64,000 bases of DNA from an archaeon (GCA_021819035.1 JAKASL010000001.1:124001-188000), one strand, 5' to 3'. Shown: positions 7,955-15,347, counted from the stretch's first letter. Translations and numbers: made by a program. Notes: generated by a model not told the origin, from the sequence alone.

Positions 7955-8058
7955 GGTTCGAGCTCGGTCCTCGTGGAGGGGCCAAGCACCTGGGCCGGAA
8001 GTGTCGGGATGTGAAGTGATTGGGTTCCTTCCAGCCCATCTGAAAATAGCTCAGAGTG
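7955..8058 (+). repeat. dispersed tRNA-acceptor-like element, copy D
   Basis: GGGGCCAAGCACC is followed by TGGGCCGGAA, a centre containing GGGATGTGAAGTGATTGGG, and TTCCAGCCCA. The terminal 10-bp stem has one C-A mismatch. The copy continues as CATCTGAAAATAGCTCAGAG, the same downstream flank seen in copy C and at the tRNA-Ile locus. It lies only ~50 bp after the coiled-coil gene. Confidence 0.65.
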
Positions 8059-8182
8059 AACTTTATTAGGCAAATGCGAGTTGATTCTGACTATCTCGAA
8101 TGTGTACGTCGACGCCTCGGAGAATCTGCAATGTGGGAATGACGTCCTCAACTAGATGGAAAGCACATGGATTACGAAGAGC

Positions 8183-8821
8183 TTATTGCACATATCCGCA
8201 CTGATGTACAACCGGACCCGCGACGCCAGGACCACAGGCAACTACCACGACATCCATGTTGCTTACTCCCACGATTTGAAACGTCGGGAGGGTCGAATAC
8301 AGGGTGGGACTGCAAAGTGGAATCTCGCTGCGTGAGATATCGTTAGGGATTGGTCCAATAACCAAGGGAATCCATTCGCAGCCTCCGATCGCCATCCAAT
8401 AAACCCCCTGGGCTGCTCCTTTGGACGCCGATACGGTGTAGGTCGCTGTGACGTTAGTAGCTCCATGGTAAGAGACCGATATTGGAGAGACCGATGCGTT
8501 GATTCCGGCACACCCATTGTTGCATGTAACCAAGGTTCCGTTCTCCCCGATGTAGGACGAGATGCCGGCTGCGAAATTCCAACTTTCGTTGCTCTTGTTT
8601 CCGTTCGCCGGGAGAGCCCAAACGACGCATAACTTCGACTCGGAGGGGGCAGACAAAATGAACACATCGGAGTAATTCACGTTAGAAGGTTGCGGACTGA
8701 CTTGGTCTGCACATCCAGAACCTGCGGTTACCTGACTCTCGGCGCGGCCGAAGAAGTATCCGGCCCCCACACCAGCCACGATTAGGACAACTATCAGCGT
8801 GGCTACAAACTCGTTTTTCAT
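8183..8821 (-). CDS. membrane-anchored extracellular protein of unknown function
   Basis: A 212-residue protein with an N-terminal signal-anchor (residues 7-25, VATLIVVLIVAGVGAGYFFG). The exported region is rich in S, T, N and V with several N-x-S/T sites and six or more cysteines (for example CNNGCAG), so disulfides are likely. Beta-rich; no domain recognised. The layout resembles the protein at 6807-7277, though the sequences are not obviously homologous. It may belong to a surface-exposed accessory set. Confidence 0.6.
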   Translation of the reverse strand: MKNEFVATLIVVLIVAGVGAGYFFGRAESQVTAGSGCADQVSPQPSNVNYSDVFILSAPSESKLCVVWALPANGNKSNESWNFAAGISSYIGENGTLVTCNNGCAGINASVSPISVSYHGATNVTATYTVSASKGAAQGVYWMAIGGCEWIPLVIGPIPNDISRSEIPLCSPTLYSTLPTFQIVGVSNMDVVVVACGPGVAGPVVHQCGYVQ

Positions 8822-8863
8822 GCCCTCCGCTAGATTGTTTGGCTGAATATACGCCTAATCATA

Positions 8864-8953
8864 GCACCTGCTTCGGATTCGAACCGAGGCCATTAACGGG
8901 AAGGGGTTCACTTAGAGAACTACGCTCATCCGTTCAGCCCGCCCCCAGGTCGC
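8864..8953 (-). pseudogene. tRNA-like sequence, possible tRNA-Leu pseudogene
   Basis: On the minus strand, acceptor halves GC(G)ACCT and AGGTGC pair if one base is bulged. A T arm TCGG-TTCGAAT-CCGA is intact, and an anticodon-like hairpin GTTC-TCTAAGT-GAAC would give TAA. The ~90-nt length with a long variable segment suits a Leu/Ser-type tRNA. The acceptor bulge, C at position 33 and a poor D arm argue that it is not functional. Confidence 0.4.
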
Positions 8954-9154
8954 TGTGAACCCGCTTTGTTGTTCCACACGTGATTCATGGATGAAAAGTC
9001 CTTCCGGCAGTACATATTCTCTATGCTATCAAGTAAACTGATTGATGCTTCGGCGCCAGTTGACACCGGTCAGCCAAACCCGTGATATCAATCACCGCTG
9101 ATTCTGAACCTCCAACATGCCCTTCGGCTCCCCTCGGGAGTAGACCAATTCGGA

Positions 9155-9170
9155 ACCTTTATATGACATT
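9155..9170 (+). promoter_or_regulatory. TATA box and operator-like half-site of the mercury cassette
   Basis: CCTTTATATGACAT: the TTTATATG lies about 30 nt ahead of the ATG at 9191. The half-site TGACAT at 9165-9170 is mirrored by ATGTCA at 9191-9196, an inverted pair flanking the predicted transcription start. Autoregulation by the ArsR-type product is a reasonable inference. Confidence 0.45.
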
Positions 9171-9190
9171 GATTACATATGACGTTCATG

Positions 9191-9514
9191 TCAGACAAGG
9201 TTGTCGAGATCAAGTCCCACGTGGTCCTTTTTCAAGCCCTTGCCAGCCCTATGCGAGTACGCATACTCCACGCGCTTCGCGAACCAGCTATGAGTCTAAC
9301 GCAGACCAGTGATGAAGCTGGTGTGAAGCAGACGAACGCCTCCCACAACCTCCGGCGTCGCGTGGTCTGCGGGTTGATTACAGTAGCGCGACTGGGGAAG
9401 TCTAGAATCTATTCCTTGAGCAAAGAAACAGTCTTACCGATCTTGGAAATCATGGCGAATCATCTGCGGAAATCTGCCGGCAGCCTCCCGAACTCCGACT
9501 TGCTGGAAAGGTAG
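9191..9514 (+). CDS. ArsR-family winged-helix regulator of merA
   Basis: About 107 residues starting at MSDKVVEIK; an ATG 12 nt earlier (9179) is possible, but the TATA spacing favours 9191. LFQALASPMRVRILHALREP is the classic first helices of ArsR winged helices. The recognition helix lies around VKQTNASHNLRRRVVCGLI and the wing around RLGKSRIYSL. Only one Cys (in VVCGL) is in the core, so it may not sense metal through the usual Cys cluster. It ends 2 bp before merA, so it almost certainly forms one transcript with it and controls it. Confidence 0.85.
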   Translation, partial: SDKVVEIKSHVVLFQALASPMRVRILHALREPAMSLTQTSDEAGVKQTNASHNLRRRVVCGLITVARLGKSRIYSLSKETVLPILEIMANHLRKSAGSLPNSDLLER

Positions 9515-9515
9515 A

Positions 9516-10937
9516 ATGAACATGAAAGATTACGATCTGATTATACTTGGACAGGGTTCGGCAGCGTTCGCGGCCGCCATCAAGGCTGATGAGCTCGGCA
9601 TCAAGACCGCGATGATTGGCGGAAACGCGACCTCGGGGGCGACAGTTGGTGGGACATGCGTCAACGTGGGCTGCGTGCCGAGCAAGAACTTGATCACCGT
9701 CGGAAACGCGTTTCATGGGCTGACTCAATCTTCCTTCGGCGCCATCCACTATGGCAGGACCAGGCTTGACTTCAAGAAAGCGATAGAGGAGAAGGATGCC
9801 TTGGTGGAGAGGTTCAGGAATGAGAAATATGCCGACGTCCTCAATGGTCTGCAAAATGTCGAGTATGTGCCAGGGGTGGGACGTTTCGTTTCCAGGAAAG
9901 AGGTGAAGGCTGGAGACACGGTTCTCAAAGCGAAGAAGTTCCTGATAGCCACTGGAGCTAGGGCCAAGGTGGTCCCAGTGAAAGGCGTCGGTGGGGTAGG
10001 ATACCTCACTAACGAAGAGGCGCTCAGCCTGAAGAAACTTCCTCGTTCAATGATCGTGGTGGGCGGCAGGGCGCTTGGATTAGAATTTGCGCAGATGTAC
10101 GCGCATTTCGGGACAAAGGTGACCGTCCTCCAGCGGAGCGATAGAATCCTGCCTGAGCACGAGCCAGAAATCTCGAGTGCACTGAAGGGATACCTGCAAG
10201 ACGAAGGCATCGACATACAGACAGGAGTTAAGCTCACGGAGGTCGTTCAGAGGGGAGAAATGCGAGTCGTCCGCTGCACGGTGAAAGGCAATGAGAAGGT
10301 GTTCCAGGCTGACCAGCTGTTGTTCGCTTCTGGGAGGGTTCCCAATACCGATTATCTCTCTGCCGACAAGGCGGGGGTTGAGCTCGATTCTCGTGGCTTC
10401 GTGAAGGTCAATGATGAAATGCACACGCGGGCTCCTCATGTCTGGGCTGCTGGGGACGTAATCGGAGAGCCGATGCTCGAGACAATCGCGGCGAAGGAAG
10501 GTGCGGTCGCAGTAAACAACGCTTTCGGAGAAGGCAAGAAGAGGATTGACTTCAAGGAGGTCCCCAATGCCGTGTTCACATATCCAGAGGTGGCGAGCGT
10601 GGGGCTAACAGACGCCCAGGCCAACGAACAGGGGATCAAGTGCGCCTGTGGTGTTCTACCTCTGGATATGGTCCCGAAGGCGCGCATCATGGGAGACACA
10701 AGGGGACTGATAAAACTCGTAGCCGACAGCAGGACAAAGCGAGTGGTGGGCTTGCATATCCTGGCTCCTCACGCGGCAGACCTTATCCACGAAGGCGTGT
10801 TGGCAGTGAAGTTCAGACTGACCATAGACGACATCATCGACACAGTCCATGTCTTCCCGACGCTCTCCGAAGCGGTCAAGCTGGCTGCCCAGTCGTTCTA
10901 CAGGGATGTGGGGAAGATGAGTTGCTGCACCGAGTAG
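9516..10937 (+). CDS. merA: mercury(II) reductase
   Basis: A 473-residue flavoprotein disulfide reductase that reduces Hg(II) to volatile Hg(0) with NAD(P)H. FAD-binding GQGSAAFAAA, the redox pair C48/C53 in GGTCVNVGCVPSK, and the FAD-closing motif HVWAAGDV are all present. The C-terminal vicinal pair C470-C471 (MSCCTE) distinguishes MerA from lipoamide dehydrogenases. There is no N-terminal heavy-metal-associated (NmerA) domain, as in many archaeal and short MerA proteins. A purine-rich ggaaaggt precedes the ATG. The regulator upstream and small Cys proteins downstream support a resistance cassette; no organomercurial lyase or transporter is seen. Confidence 0.93.
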   Translation: MNMKDYDLIILGQGSAAFAAAIKADELGIKTAMIGGNATSGATVGGTCVNVGCVPSKNLITVGNAFHGLTQSSFGAIHYGRTRLDFKKAIEEKDALVERFRNEKYADVLNGLQNVEYVPGVGRFVSRKEVKAGDTVLKAKKFLIATGARAKVVPVKGVGGVGYLTNEEALSLKKLPRSMIVVGGRALGLEFAQMYAHFGTKVTVLQRSDRILPEHEPEISSALKGYLQDEGIDIQTGVKLTEVVQRGEMRVVRCTVKGNEKVFQADQLLFASGRVPNTDYLSADKAGVELDSRGFVKVNDEMHTRAPHVWAAGDVIGEPMLETIAAKEGAVAVNNAFGEGKKRIDFKEVPNAVFTYPEVASVGLTDAQANEQGIKCACGVLPLDMVPKARIMGDTRGLIKLVADSRTKRVVGLHILAPHAADLIHEGVLAVKFRLTIDDIIDTVHVFPTLSEAVKLAAQSFYRDVGKMSCCTE

Positions 10938-11062
10938 AGTCACCTGAATCAGCCGACAGGCGGCTAAATCCGCGGTCTTCGTTCTAAGAAGTGGTTTCAA
11001 CGGTTTGTTTAAGTGTCGAACGACATTTCTCAAATCCGCTCGGGTTCTTGTATTCCCCTGAG

Positions 11063-11227
11063 GTGAAGGAAATCCAAAAACAGGTAGTGAAACAGTATTG
11101 CGGACTGACCTTCGAGGACAACTCCTCATTCAGGGAGCACCTAAAGGAACGCGAGCTAGAGCCTTGTTGTGCATGCGACTACGCTGAAGTCCTGTCACGG
11201 TCTTTCGAATTCAAGATGACACCGTAG
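11063..11227 (+). CDS. small Cys-pair protein downstream of merA
   Basis: About 54 residues if translation begins at GTG 11063 (TTG at 11048 or GTG at 10991 would lengthen it). It contains a central LEPCCACDYAEV motif with vicinal cysteines followed by another Cys, plus one Cys at YCGLTF. No family recognised. Vicinal Cys next to merA suggests metal binding or delivery, but this is inference. A TATA-like tttgtttaag is at 11003-11012. Length and charged composition are plausible for a real gene. Confidence 0.4.
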   Translation: MKEIQKQVVKQYCGLTFEDNSSFREHLKERELEPCCACDYAEVLSRSFEFKMTP

Positions 11228-11350
11228 TCACCTATCTCAGACCGCTGCGGCTTGGTGCCGTAGCAGAGGGTCTACGGGCTAGGCGCCGTAGCAGGGGTCG
11301 CGGTCTGTTTCGTCTTCTTCATCCTTCTGGCCAACGGCTTCGCTTCGAGC

Positions 11351-11647
11351 ATGGACATGACCCTCATGGGGATGGGAACTACGATGACTGGCGGGGTTTT
11401 ATTCGGCCATCTGACTTTCGGCCTCATCCTTGGAGGGGTGACCTCTGCGGCTGCCCCGAAGGAGACGTCCTCCTACCAATGCCCAACTTGCGGCGCCAGC
11501 TTCGAAACAAAGAGTGGACCCATCCAACACGGGAAGTCGCACACGTCAGGCACGACAAAGCAAAGGTCCGAGTGTCCCACATGCGGGGCGACATTCGCCA
11601 CTCAGCAAGAGCTGATGGACTACAAGGCGAAGGCCTACCCTAAGTAA
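11351..11647 (+). CDS. membrane protein with C-terminal C2H2-like zinc finger
   Basis: A 98-residue protein. A Met-rich start (MDMTLMGMGTTMTGG) leads into a hydrophobic segment LFGHLTFGLILGGVTSAAA. Then comes one zinc-finger-like unit YQCPTCGASFETKSGPIQH and a second, degenerate one (ECPTCGATFATQQELMDY) lacking its histidines. Open frame continues upstream to about 11270 with another hydrophobic stretch (VAGVAVCFVFFILLANGF) but no start codon, so the N-terminus may have been lost or recoded. A 20-bp imperfect direct repeat (around 11250 and 11282) lies just there. A role with the mercury genes is only suggested by position. Confidence 0.6.
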   Translation: MDMTLMGMGTTMTGGVLFGHLTFGLILGGVTSAAAPKETSSYQCPTCGASFETKSGPIQHGKSHTSGTTKQRSECPTCGATFATQQELMDYKAKAYPK

Positions 11648-11655
11648 GTGAAGGA

Positions 11656-11685
11656 GAGATGAGACGGGCTCATCTCACCCTTTTT
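11656..11685 (+). terminator. hairpin plus T-run terminator
   Basis: A perfect 8-bp stem GAGATGAG-ACGGG-CTCATCTC is followed within 5 nt by TTTTT, 9 nt after the stop of the zinc-finger gene. It looks like an intrinsic-type terminator closing the mercury cassette. Downstream to 11955 no gene is visible. Confidence 0.6.
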
Positions 11686-11954
11686 GTTTCAGATTCTCGG
11701 AATTCATTTACTTTGATCAGACGCGCGGACTCTTGCTGCGGCGAGTAGGGCTGCAAGCCTGCTTCTTCGTCGCATGAACACCACAGAAGTATGACAGAAG
11801 TCATCTGTCGGTGTCGCAGCAGCACCTAACTTACCGCCATCCTTCGACACACTCGGAGGATTCATCTGTGGCGGTCGGATGAGGGCCGCTGCACCGGGGA
11901 GATTGGATGAGGAGGTTCGTAAAGAGAGAAGGAAGACCCGGCTGTGGGAGCGAC

Positions 11955-12242
11955 CTAGCAACACTGGCTGCCGCTGGCCTGCTGAACTAATGGGATACGA
12001 GAATTCTCGCTTCCTAATCCAAGGTCCTGAGCAGTTGGGAGCCTCCCTGTCGACTTCTTCGAGTAAACGACTTGGTCGTTCTTCTTGACTTCGAAGGACC
12101 CGGCTTCACCCGGTACAAGCGTCAGCGAAAGACTCTCGTCATGGGGGTTCGTTTCAAGAAGGCTCTTCGCAAGTGCGAGAGCGTCTCCTAGGTAGCATCC
12201 CACACAGAACTGCATTTCGTATTTGACGGTGTTGTTGGACAT
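11955..12242 (-). CDS. SelW/Rdx-family thioredoxin-like protein
   Basis: A 95-residue protein with the selenoprotein-W-like layout. A first strand ends in FCVGC (redox CxxC near residues 13-16, Cys in place of Sec), followed by helix LGDALALAKSLL. Then LSLTLVPGEAGSFEV and VVYSKKSTGRLPTAQDLG are the conserved second half of Rdx proteins. The family is linked to thiol redox chemistry; substrates are unknown. It is transcribed divergently from the HxlR regulator, with an AT-rich promoter between them. The extra C-terminal tail ends in QCC. Confidence 0.8.
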   Translation of the reverse strand: MSNNTVKYEMQFCVGCYLGDALALAKSLLETNPHDESLSLTLVPGEAGSFEVKKNDQVVYSKKSTGRLPTAQDLGLGSENSRIPLVQQASGSQCC

Positions 12243-12261
12243 CGAACTGTGCTACAGATTT

Positions 12262-12276
12262 CAAAGTATTTATACT
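12262..12276 (+). promoter_or_regulatory. TATA-like element in the SelW/HxlR divergent region
   Basis: AAGTATTTATACTAT lies between the divergent SelW-like (start 12242) and HxlR (start 12330) genes. It is partly palindromic (AGTATttATACT), so it could be a TATA box overlapping an operator for the HxlR protein. Confidence 0.4.
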
Positions 12277-12329
12277 ATGAAGTCCGAAGTATTGGAGGCA
12301 CTTTGGAGAATCGAAGTAATGGAACAAAC

Positions 12330-12713
12330 ATGACGTACTGCATGTGCGCGCTCAATGGAACGATGGATCTTCTTGGAAGGAAGTGGGTTCTCTTCGCTAT
12401 CAACTCGATAGGAAACCATGGCTCAGTGAGATTTACGGACCTCAACAGGGAACTTAGGGGGGTGTCTCCTTCTACACTCGCATGGATATTGAAGCAACTC
12501 GAGCAGATAGGGGTCATCAAACGCAAATCGTTCGCAGAGATTCCTCCAAGGGTCGAATATTCTTTGACATCGAACGGGAAAGACCTCAGGACTGCGATAA
12601 TCCCTCTTTTGCTTTGGGCAGCAAGGCAGGATGATTACCCAATGAAGGTCGAGGGTTGCGAACCCTGTCAGTATGTCCAAGTGAGCGGCGGAGGCCGTGG
12701 CCTAACTCCATAG
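12330..12713 (+). CDS. HxlR-family winged-helix regulator
   Basis: About 127 residues from MTYCMCALNG; an earlier in-frame ATG at 12249 would overlap the promoter. The HxlR signature is clear: DLLGRKWVLFAINSI, VRFTDLNRELRGVSPSTLAW with KQLEQIGVIKRK, then EIPPRVEYSLTSNGKDL. Two cysteines at the start (CMC) and a C-terminal CEPC pair could sense thiol stress as in Cys-based HxlR proteins, and its divergent neighbour is a CxxC Rdx protein. Control of that neighbour is likely but inferred. Confidence 0.85.
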   Translation: MTYCMCALNGTMDLLGRKWVLFAINSIGNHGSVRFTDLNRELRGVSPSTLAWILKQLEQIGVIKRKSFAEIPPRVEYSLTSNGKDLRTAIIPLLLWAARQDDYPMKVEGCEPCQYVQVSGGGRGLTP

Positions 12714-12844
12714 GCGTCCCTCTCACCTTCTGCGAACGTATTCTCAAGGCTGCCACATTCGTTGCTGTGCGGGCCGAAAAAACATGAGATTCCTAGTTAA
12801 GAGGCGGGGGTTTGTATGTTGGCAGACTAATACTCTCTAACATA

Positions 12845-12902
12845 GGAGGTCAGTGGCCTGGGCTGGAGAAGTCGACGAACGATGTGGCCCTGCTCCGGCC
12901 CA
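12845..12902 (+). repeat. dispersed tRNA-acceptor-like element, copy E
   Basis: AGGAGGTCAGTGGCC leads to TGGGCTGGAG, a centre GTCGACGAACGATGTGG, and CTCCGGCCCA; the arms form a 10-bp stem with one G-T pair. The acceptor-like halves GGGCTGG/CCGGCCC are identical to those of tRNA-Ile. It lies in the ~500-bp gap 12714-13218, in which I see no gene. Confidence 0.6.
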
Positions 12903-13218
12903 GTTTCTGGAGGAACTGATTGGTCCGGGGCTCCCATCCGTTACACCTATCTGCTCGCATCTATTTCTTCGGTCTGATTATCTGGAGGTACACCTCCTTA
13001 CCTCCCGAAGCTCGTTTGATGTCTCCCCTACTCACTTCTGGCGCTCTGATCGTTGTCCCGCACCGCAGCTCGGATCGACAGGAGGAACTAAATCCGGCTA
13101 AACGATGGTCCTGCTAGACTTGCGAAACCCGGAGCGTTAGAAAAATCAAGCCTGATGACGAAGGCGGTCAGGGCGCTGGAAGTCATGCACACGACTCCGC
13201 AGTCCTGATGGCGGTGTT

Positions 13219-13824
13219 CTATCTCATTTCTAGAAGTGACGTTTCGAACGCTACAGACCTCCTCGGGTCGGAAGCGTAGATTACCGACTGGTGGTTCTCC
13301 AATAGCCCTCTAATCCAGCGGCCCCTTCTTGACTGCTCTATCCTTCTGACGTCGTAGAAACAGAGGAGCCCTATCCCGAATTCCTCGAAGTGGTCGTTAC
13401 CGACCTTCTCGAACTCCATCCCTTGGCTCATCCCCTCAATCGATTCGGTGTCAGATATAGTCCTCCCGACAAACCTGAATGGACCTCTCATCCCCTTGGT
13501 CGACTCGGCCACCAACGCCCTTTGAACGTCCAACGCGTCCACCTTGCCGGCGGCCGTGCGCGGAGTTTGGAAGAATCGAAAGTGGTTTCCAGCCTCGAAC
13601 TCTCCGACATCAATCCCTAGCACAGCTAGCTTCTGCCTGATTGGAGTCGGCTCCACCTCAGTCAAGAAAACACAGGACTCTCCCTTCGCTAATCCATCCG
13701 CGAAATAGCGCACGATGAAGAGGTCCGCTTGTTTCTCGTCGTCATACAGCATCACCACGTGCCTGTTTCTTCCCAGCCGGCTAAGGAAACCCAGCGGTTG
13801 GTAGCTCGATGCCGTGCTGTTCAA
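13219..13824 (-). CDS. MEDS-domain sensor protein
   Basis: A 201-residue MEDS (DcmR-type sensory) domain. NRHVVMLYDDEKQADLFIVRY (residues ~20-40) and AKGESCVFLTEVEP (near 51-64) are the family opening, followed by a RecA-like alternation of strands and helices to the end. This class is common in archaea with a signal-sensing role; the ligand is not known. Its start overlaps the stop of the upstream winged-helix gene by 4 bp (ATGA). The two products therefore probably work together, with MEDS as sensor and the winged helix as DNA-binding partner. Confidence 0.8.
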   Translation of the reverse strand: MNSTASSYQPLGFLSRLGRNRHVVMLYDDEKQADLFIVRYFADGLAKGESCVFLTEVEPTPIRQKLAVLGIDVGEFEAGNHFRFFQTPRTAAGKVDALDVQRALVAESTKGMRGPFRFVGRTISDTESIEGMSQGMEFEKVGNDHFEEFGIGLLCFYDVRRIEQSRRGRWIRGLLENHQSVIYASDPRRSVAFETSLLEMR

Positions 13825-14117
13825 TCTTCTCTTCCCCCCTTAATCCTCAGGTACTTGACCCCCATTTCTTCTAGGAACCCTTTGATACGGTCGTAGTCCT
13901 GCAGGAAGTCGTGTCCCCTCTGAGTCAAGACTAGAGGCTCGCGAGTAATCGTCTCCATGCCCTCAAGCTCCACTAGATATCGCATCAGTTTGTCGTAAGC
14001 GAGGTTGCTCTTCGCTTGTATCCGGGTCGGCCTGGCTTCGCCGTGACAAGACTCCTGGTTGATTGCGGTGAGGATGTCATTGTAAATCTCCATCTTGTTC
14101 CTCTTCGCCTTCGGCAA
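13821..14117 (-). CDS. archaeal winged-helix DNA-binding protein
   Basis: 98 residues from TTG at 14117, or 90 from ATG at 14093. A winged helix of the archaeal HTH_45-like type: EIYNDILTAI, then TRIQAKSNLAYDKLMRYLVE (recognition helix region), GMETITREPLVLTQRGHDFL (wing). A TATA-like tttttattac is about 27 nt upstream of the TTG, favouring a leaderless TTG start. It is first gene of a two-gene operon with the MEDS sensor and may bind DNA as a dimer through its C-terminal helix. Confidence 0.8.
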   Translation of the reverse strand: MPKAKRNKMEIYNDILTAINQESCHGEARPTRIQAKSNLAYDKLMRYLVELEGMETITREPLVLTQRGHDFLQDYDRIKGFLEEMGVKYLRIKGGRED

Positions 14118-14200
14118 GGATAATCATGTTCTGGTTTCGACGTAATAAAAACTCCCCAAGGGGCGGAACCGATTATATCTGGTGGACCGCCTCCATTGAT

Positions 14201-14314
14201 GTGAGCGGTCTCGAACAGTGTGCGAAAGAGCCCGCGGAGGTCGGAACCGACAAAAAACGTGAACTCGCTCAAGGACTGAGGGAAACCACGGCGAGGATGG
14301 ACGCGCTTGAGTAG
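14201..14314 (+). CDS. small ORF upstream of the tandem SRPBCC gene (uncertain)
   Basis: A 37-residue charged helix-like peptide from GTG (VSGLEQCAKEPAEV...). It is kept because a TATA-like gattatatct (14171-14180) places the transcription start at about the GTG, and because the ORF ends 2 bp before the next ATG. It could be a leader peptide or only 5'-untranslated sequence. No homology recognised. Confidence 0.3.
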   Translation: MSGLEQCAKEPAEVGTDKKRELAQGLRETTARMDALE

Positions 14315-14316
14315 AA

Positions 14317-15192
14317 ATGGACTACACAACAAGCTTCACCGTTAAACAGTCGCCGGAGGCTGTTTTCGGGGCAATCAACAATCCACGCGGTTGGTGGTCG
14401 GAAGCCATCAAAGGCACAACTGACAAGGTCGGGGGTGTCTTCAACTATCGCTACAAGGATGTCCATCGGTGTGAAATCAAGGTGACTGACCTTACTCCGG
14501 GGAAAAGAGTCGAGTGGCTCGTCCTAGACAACTACTTCAGCTTCACTAAATCAGGGAGTGAATGGAAGGGCACAAGAATGGTCTTCGAAATCTCAAAGCA
14601 ACGCGACAAGACCAAGGTTCGATTCACGCACATCGGCCTGGTTCCTAAATGCGAATGCTACGGCATATGTGCAGATTCGTGGGGGCATTACATAGGGGAG
14701 AGTTTGAAGGACCTGATCATAGGGGGGGACGGGGGACCCCAACTAGTGAGACCGATGGAGAGCCAAGACTACACCACCTCCTTTACGGTGGATCGGTCAC
14801 CAGAAGAGGCCTTTGCCGCCATCAACAACGTGCGCGGATGGTGGGAAGGAGAAATTGAGGGGTGGACAGACAGAGTAGGCAGCGTGTTCACATACCAGTA
14901 CGGGGAACTCCATAAATCCAGGCAAAGGGTGACGGAGCTGGTCACTGGCAAGAGGGTGGTCTGGCTGGTCACCGAAGGGGGTCCTAGATTCGTGAACGAC
15001 AAGAACGAGTGGACGGGTACGGTTGTCATCTTCGACATCACCAGAAAGGGCGGCAGGACTCAGGTTCGTTTCGCCCACAAGGGACTCATACCAAAACTAG
15101 AGTGCTACGACTCCTGCACAGATGCTTGGGGTTCCATCATAAGAGACAGCCTGCTGAACCTGATAGCGACAGGCAAAGGTCTCGGGAAGTAA
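14317..15192 (+). CDS. tandem SRPBCC (AHSA1-like) domain protein
   Basis: 291 residues made of two copies of one START/SRPBCC domain. Copy 1 is residues ~1-145 (DYTTSFTVKQSPEAVF...NNPRGWW) and copy 2 is ~149-291 (DYTTSFTVDRSPEEAF...NNVRGWW). Both end in matching V-R-F-x-H-x-G-L-x-P-K-x-E-C-Y segments with two nearby cysteines each. The fold binds hydrophobic ligands or acts like an Aha1-type chaperone partner. Related proteins are usually single-domain, so the internal duplication is notable; the ligand is unknown. Confidence 0.8.
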   Translation: MDYTTSFTVKQSPEAVFGAINNPRGWWSEAIKGTTDKVGGVFNYRYKDVHRCEIKVTDLTPGKRVEWLVLDNYFSFTKSGSEWKGTRMVFEISKQRDKTKVRFTHIGLVPKCECYGICADSWGHYIGESLKDLIIGGDGGPQLVRPMESQDYTTSFTVDRSPEEAFAAINNVRGWWEGEIEGWTDRVGSVFTYQYGELHKSRQRVTELVTGKRVVWLVTEGGPRFVNDKNEWTGTVVIFDITRKGGRTQVRFAHKGLIPKLECYDSCTDAWGSIIRDSLLNLIATGKGLGK

Positions 15193-15347
15193 CGACGAAG
15201 AGGGCGGGCGCCTCCGAGAGTCACCAGTTCCCCGATTGCCTGAGCGACGAAGAATAGGACGAAGGCGCCGAGGACAAGATAAATCCTGCCAAAACTAGTC
15301 GCCCGCCTGAAGTTGATGTAGAACTGATATCCTGACCTTCCTGTCAC

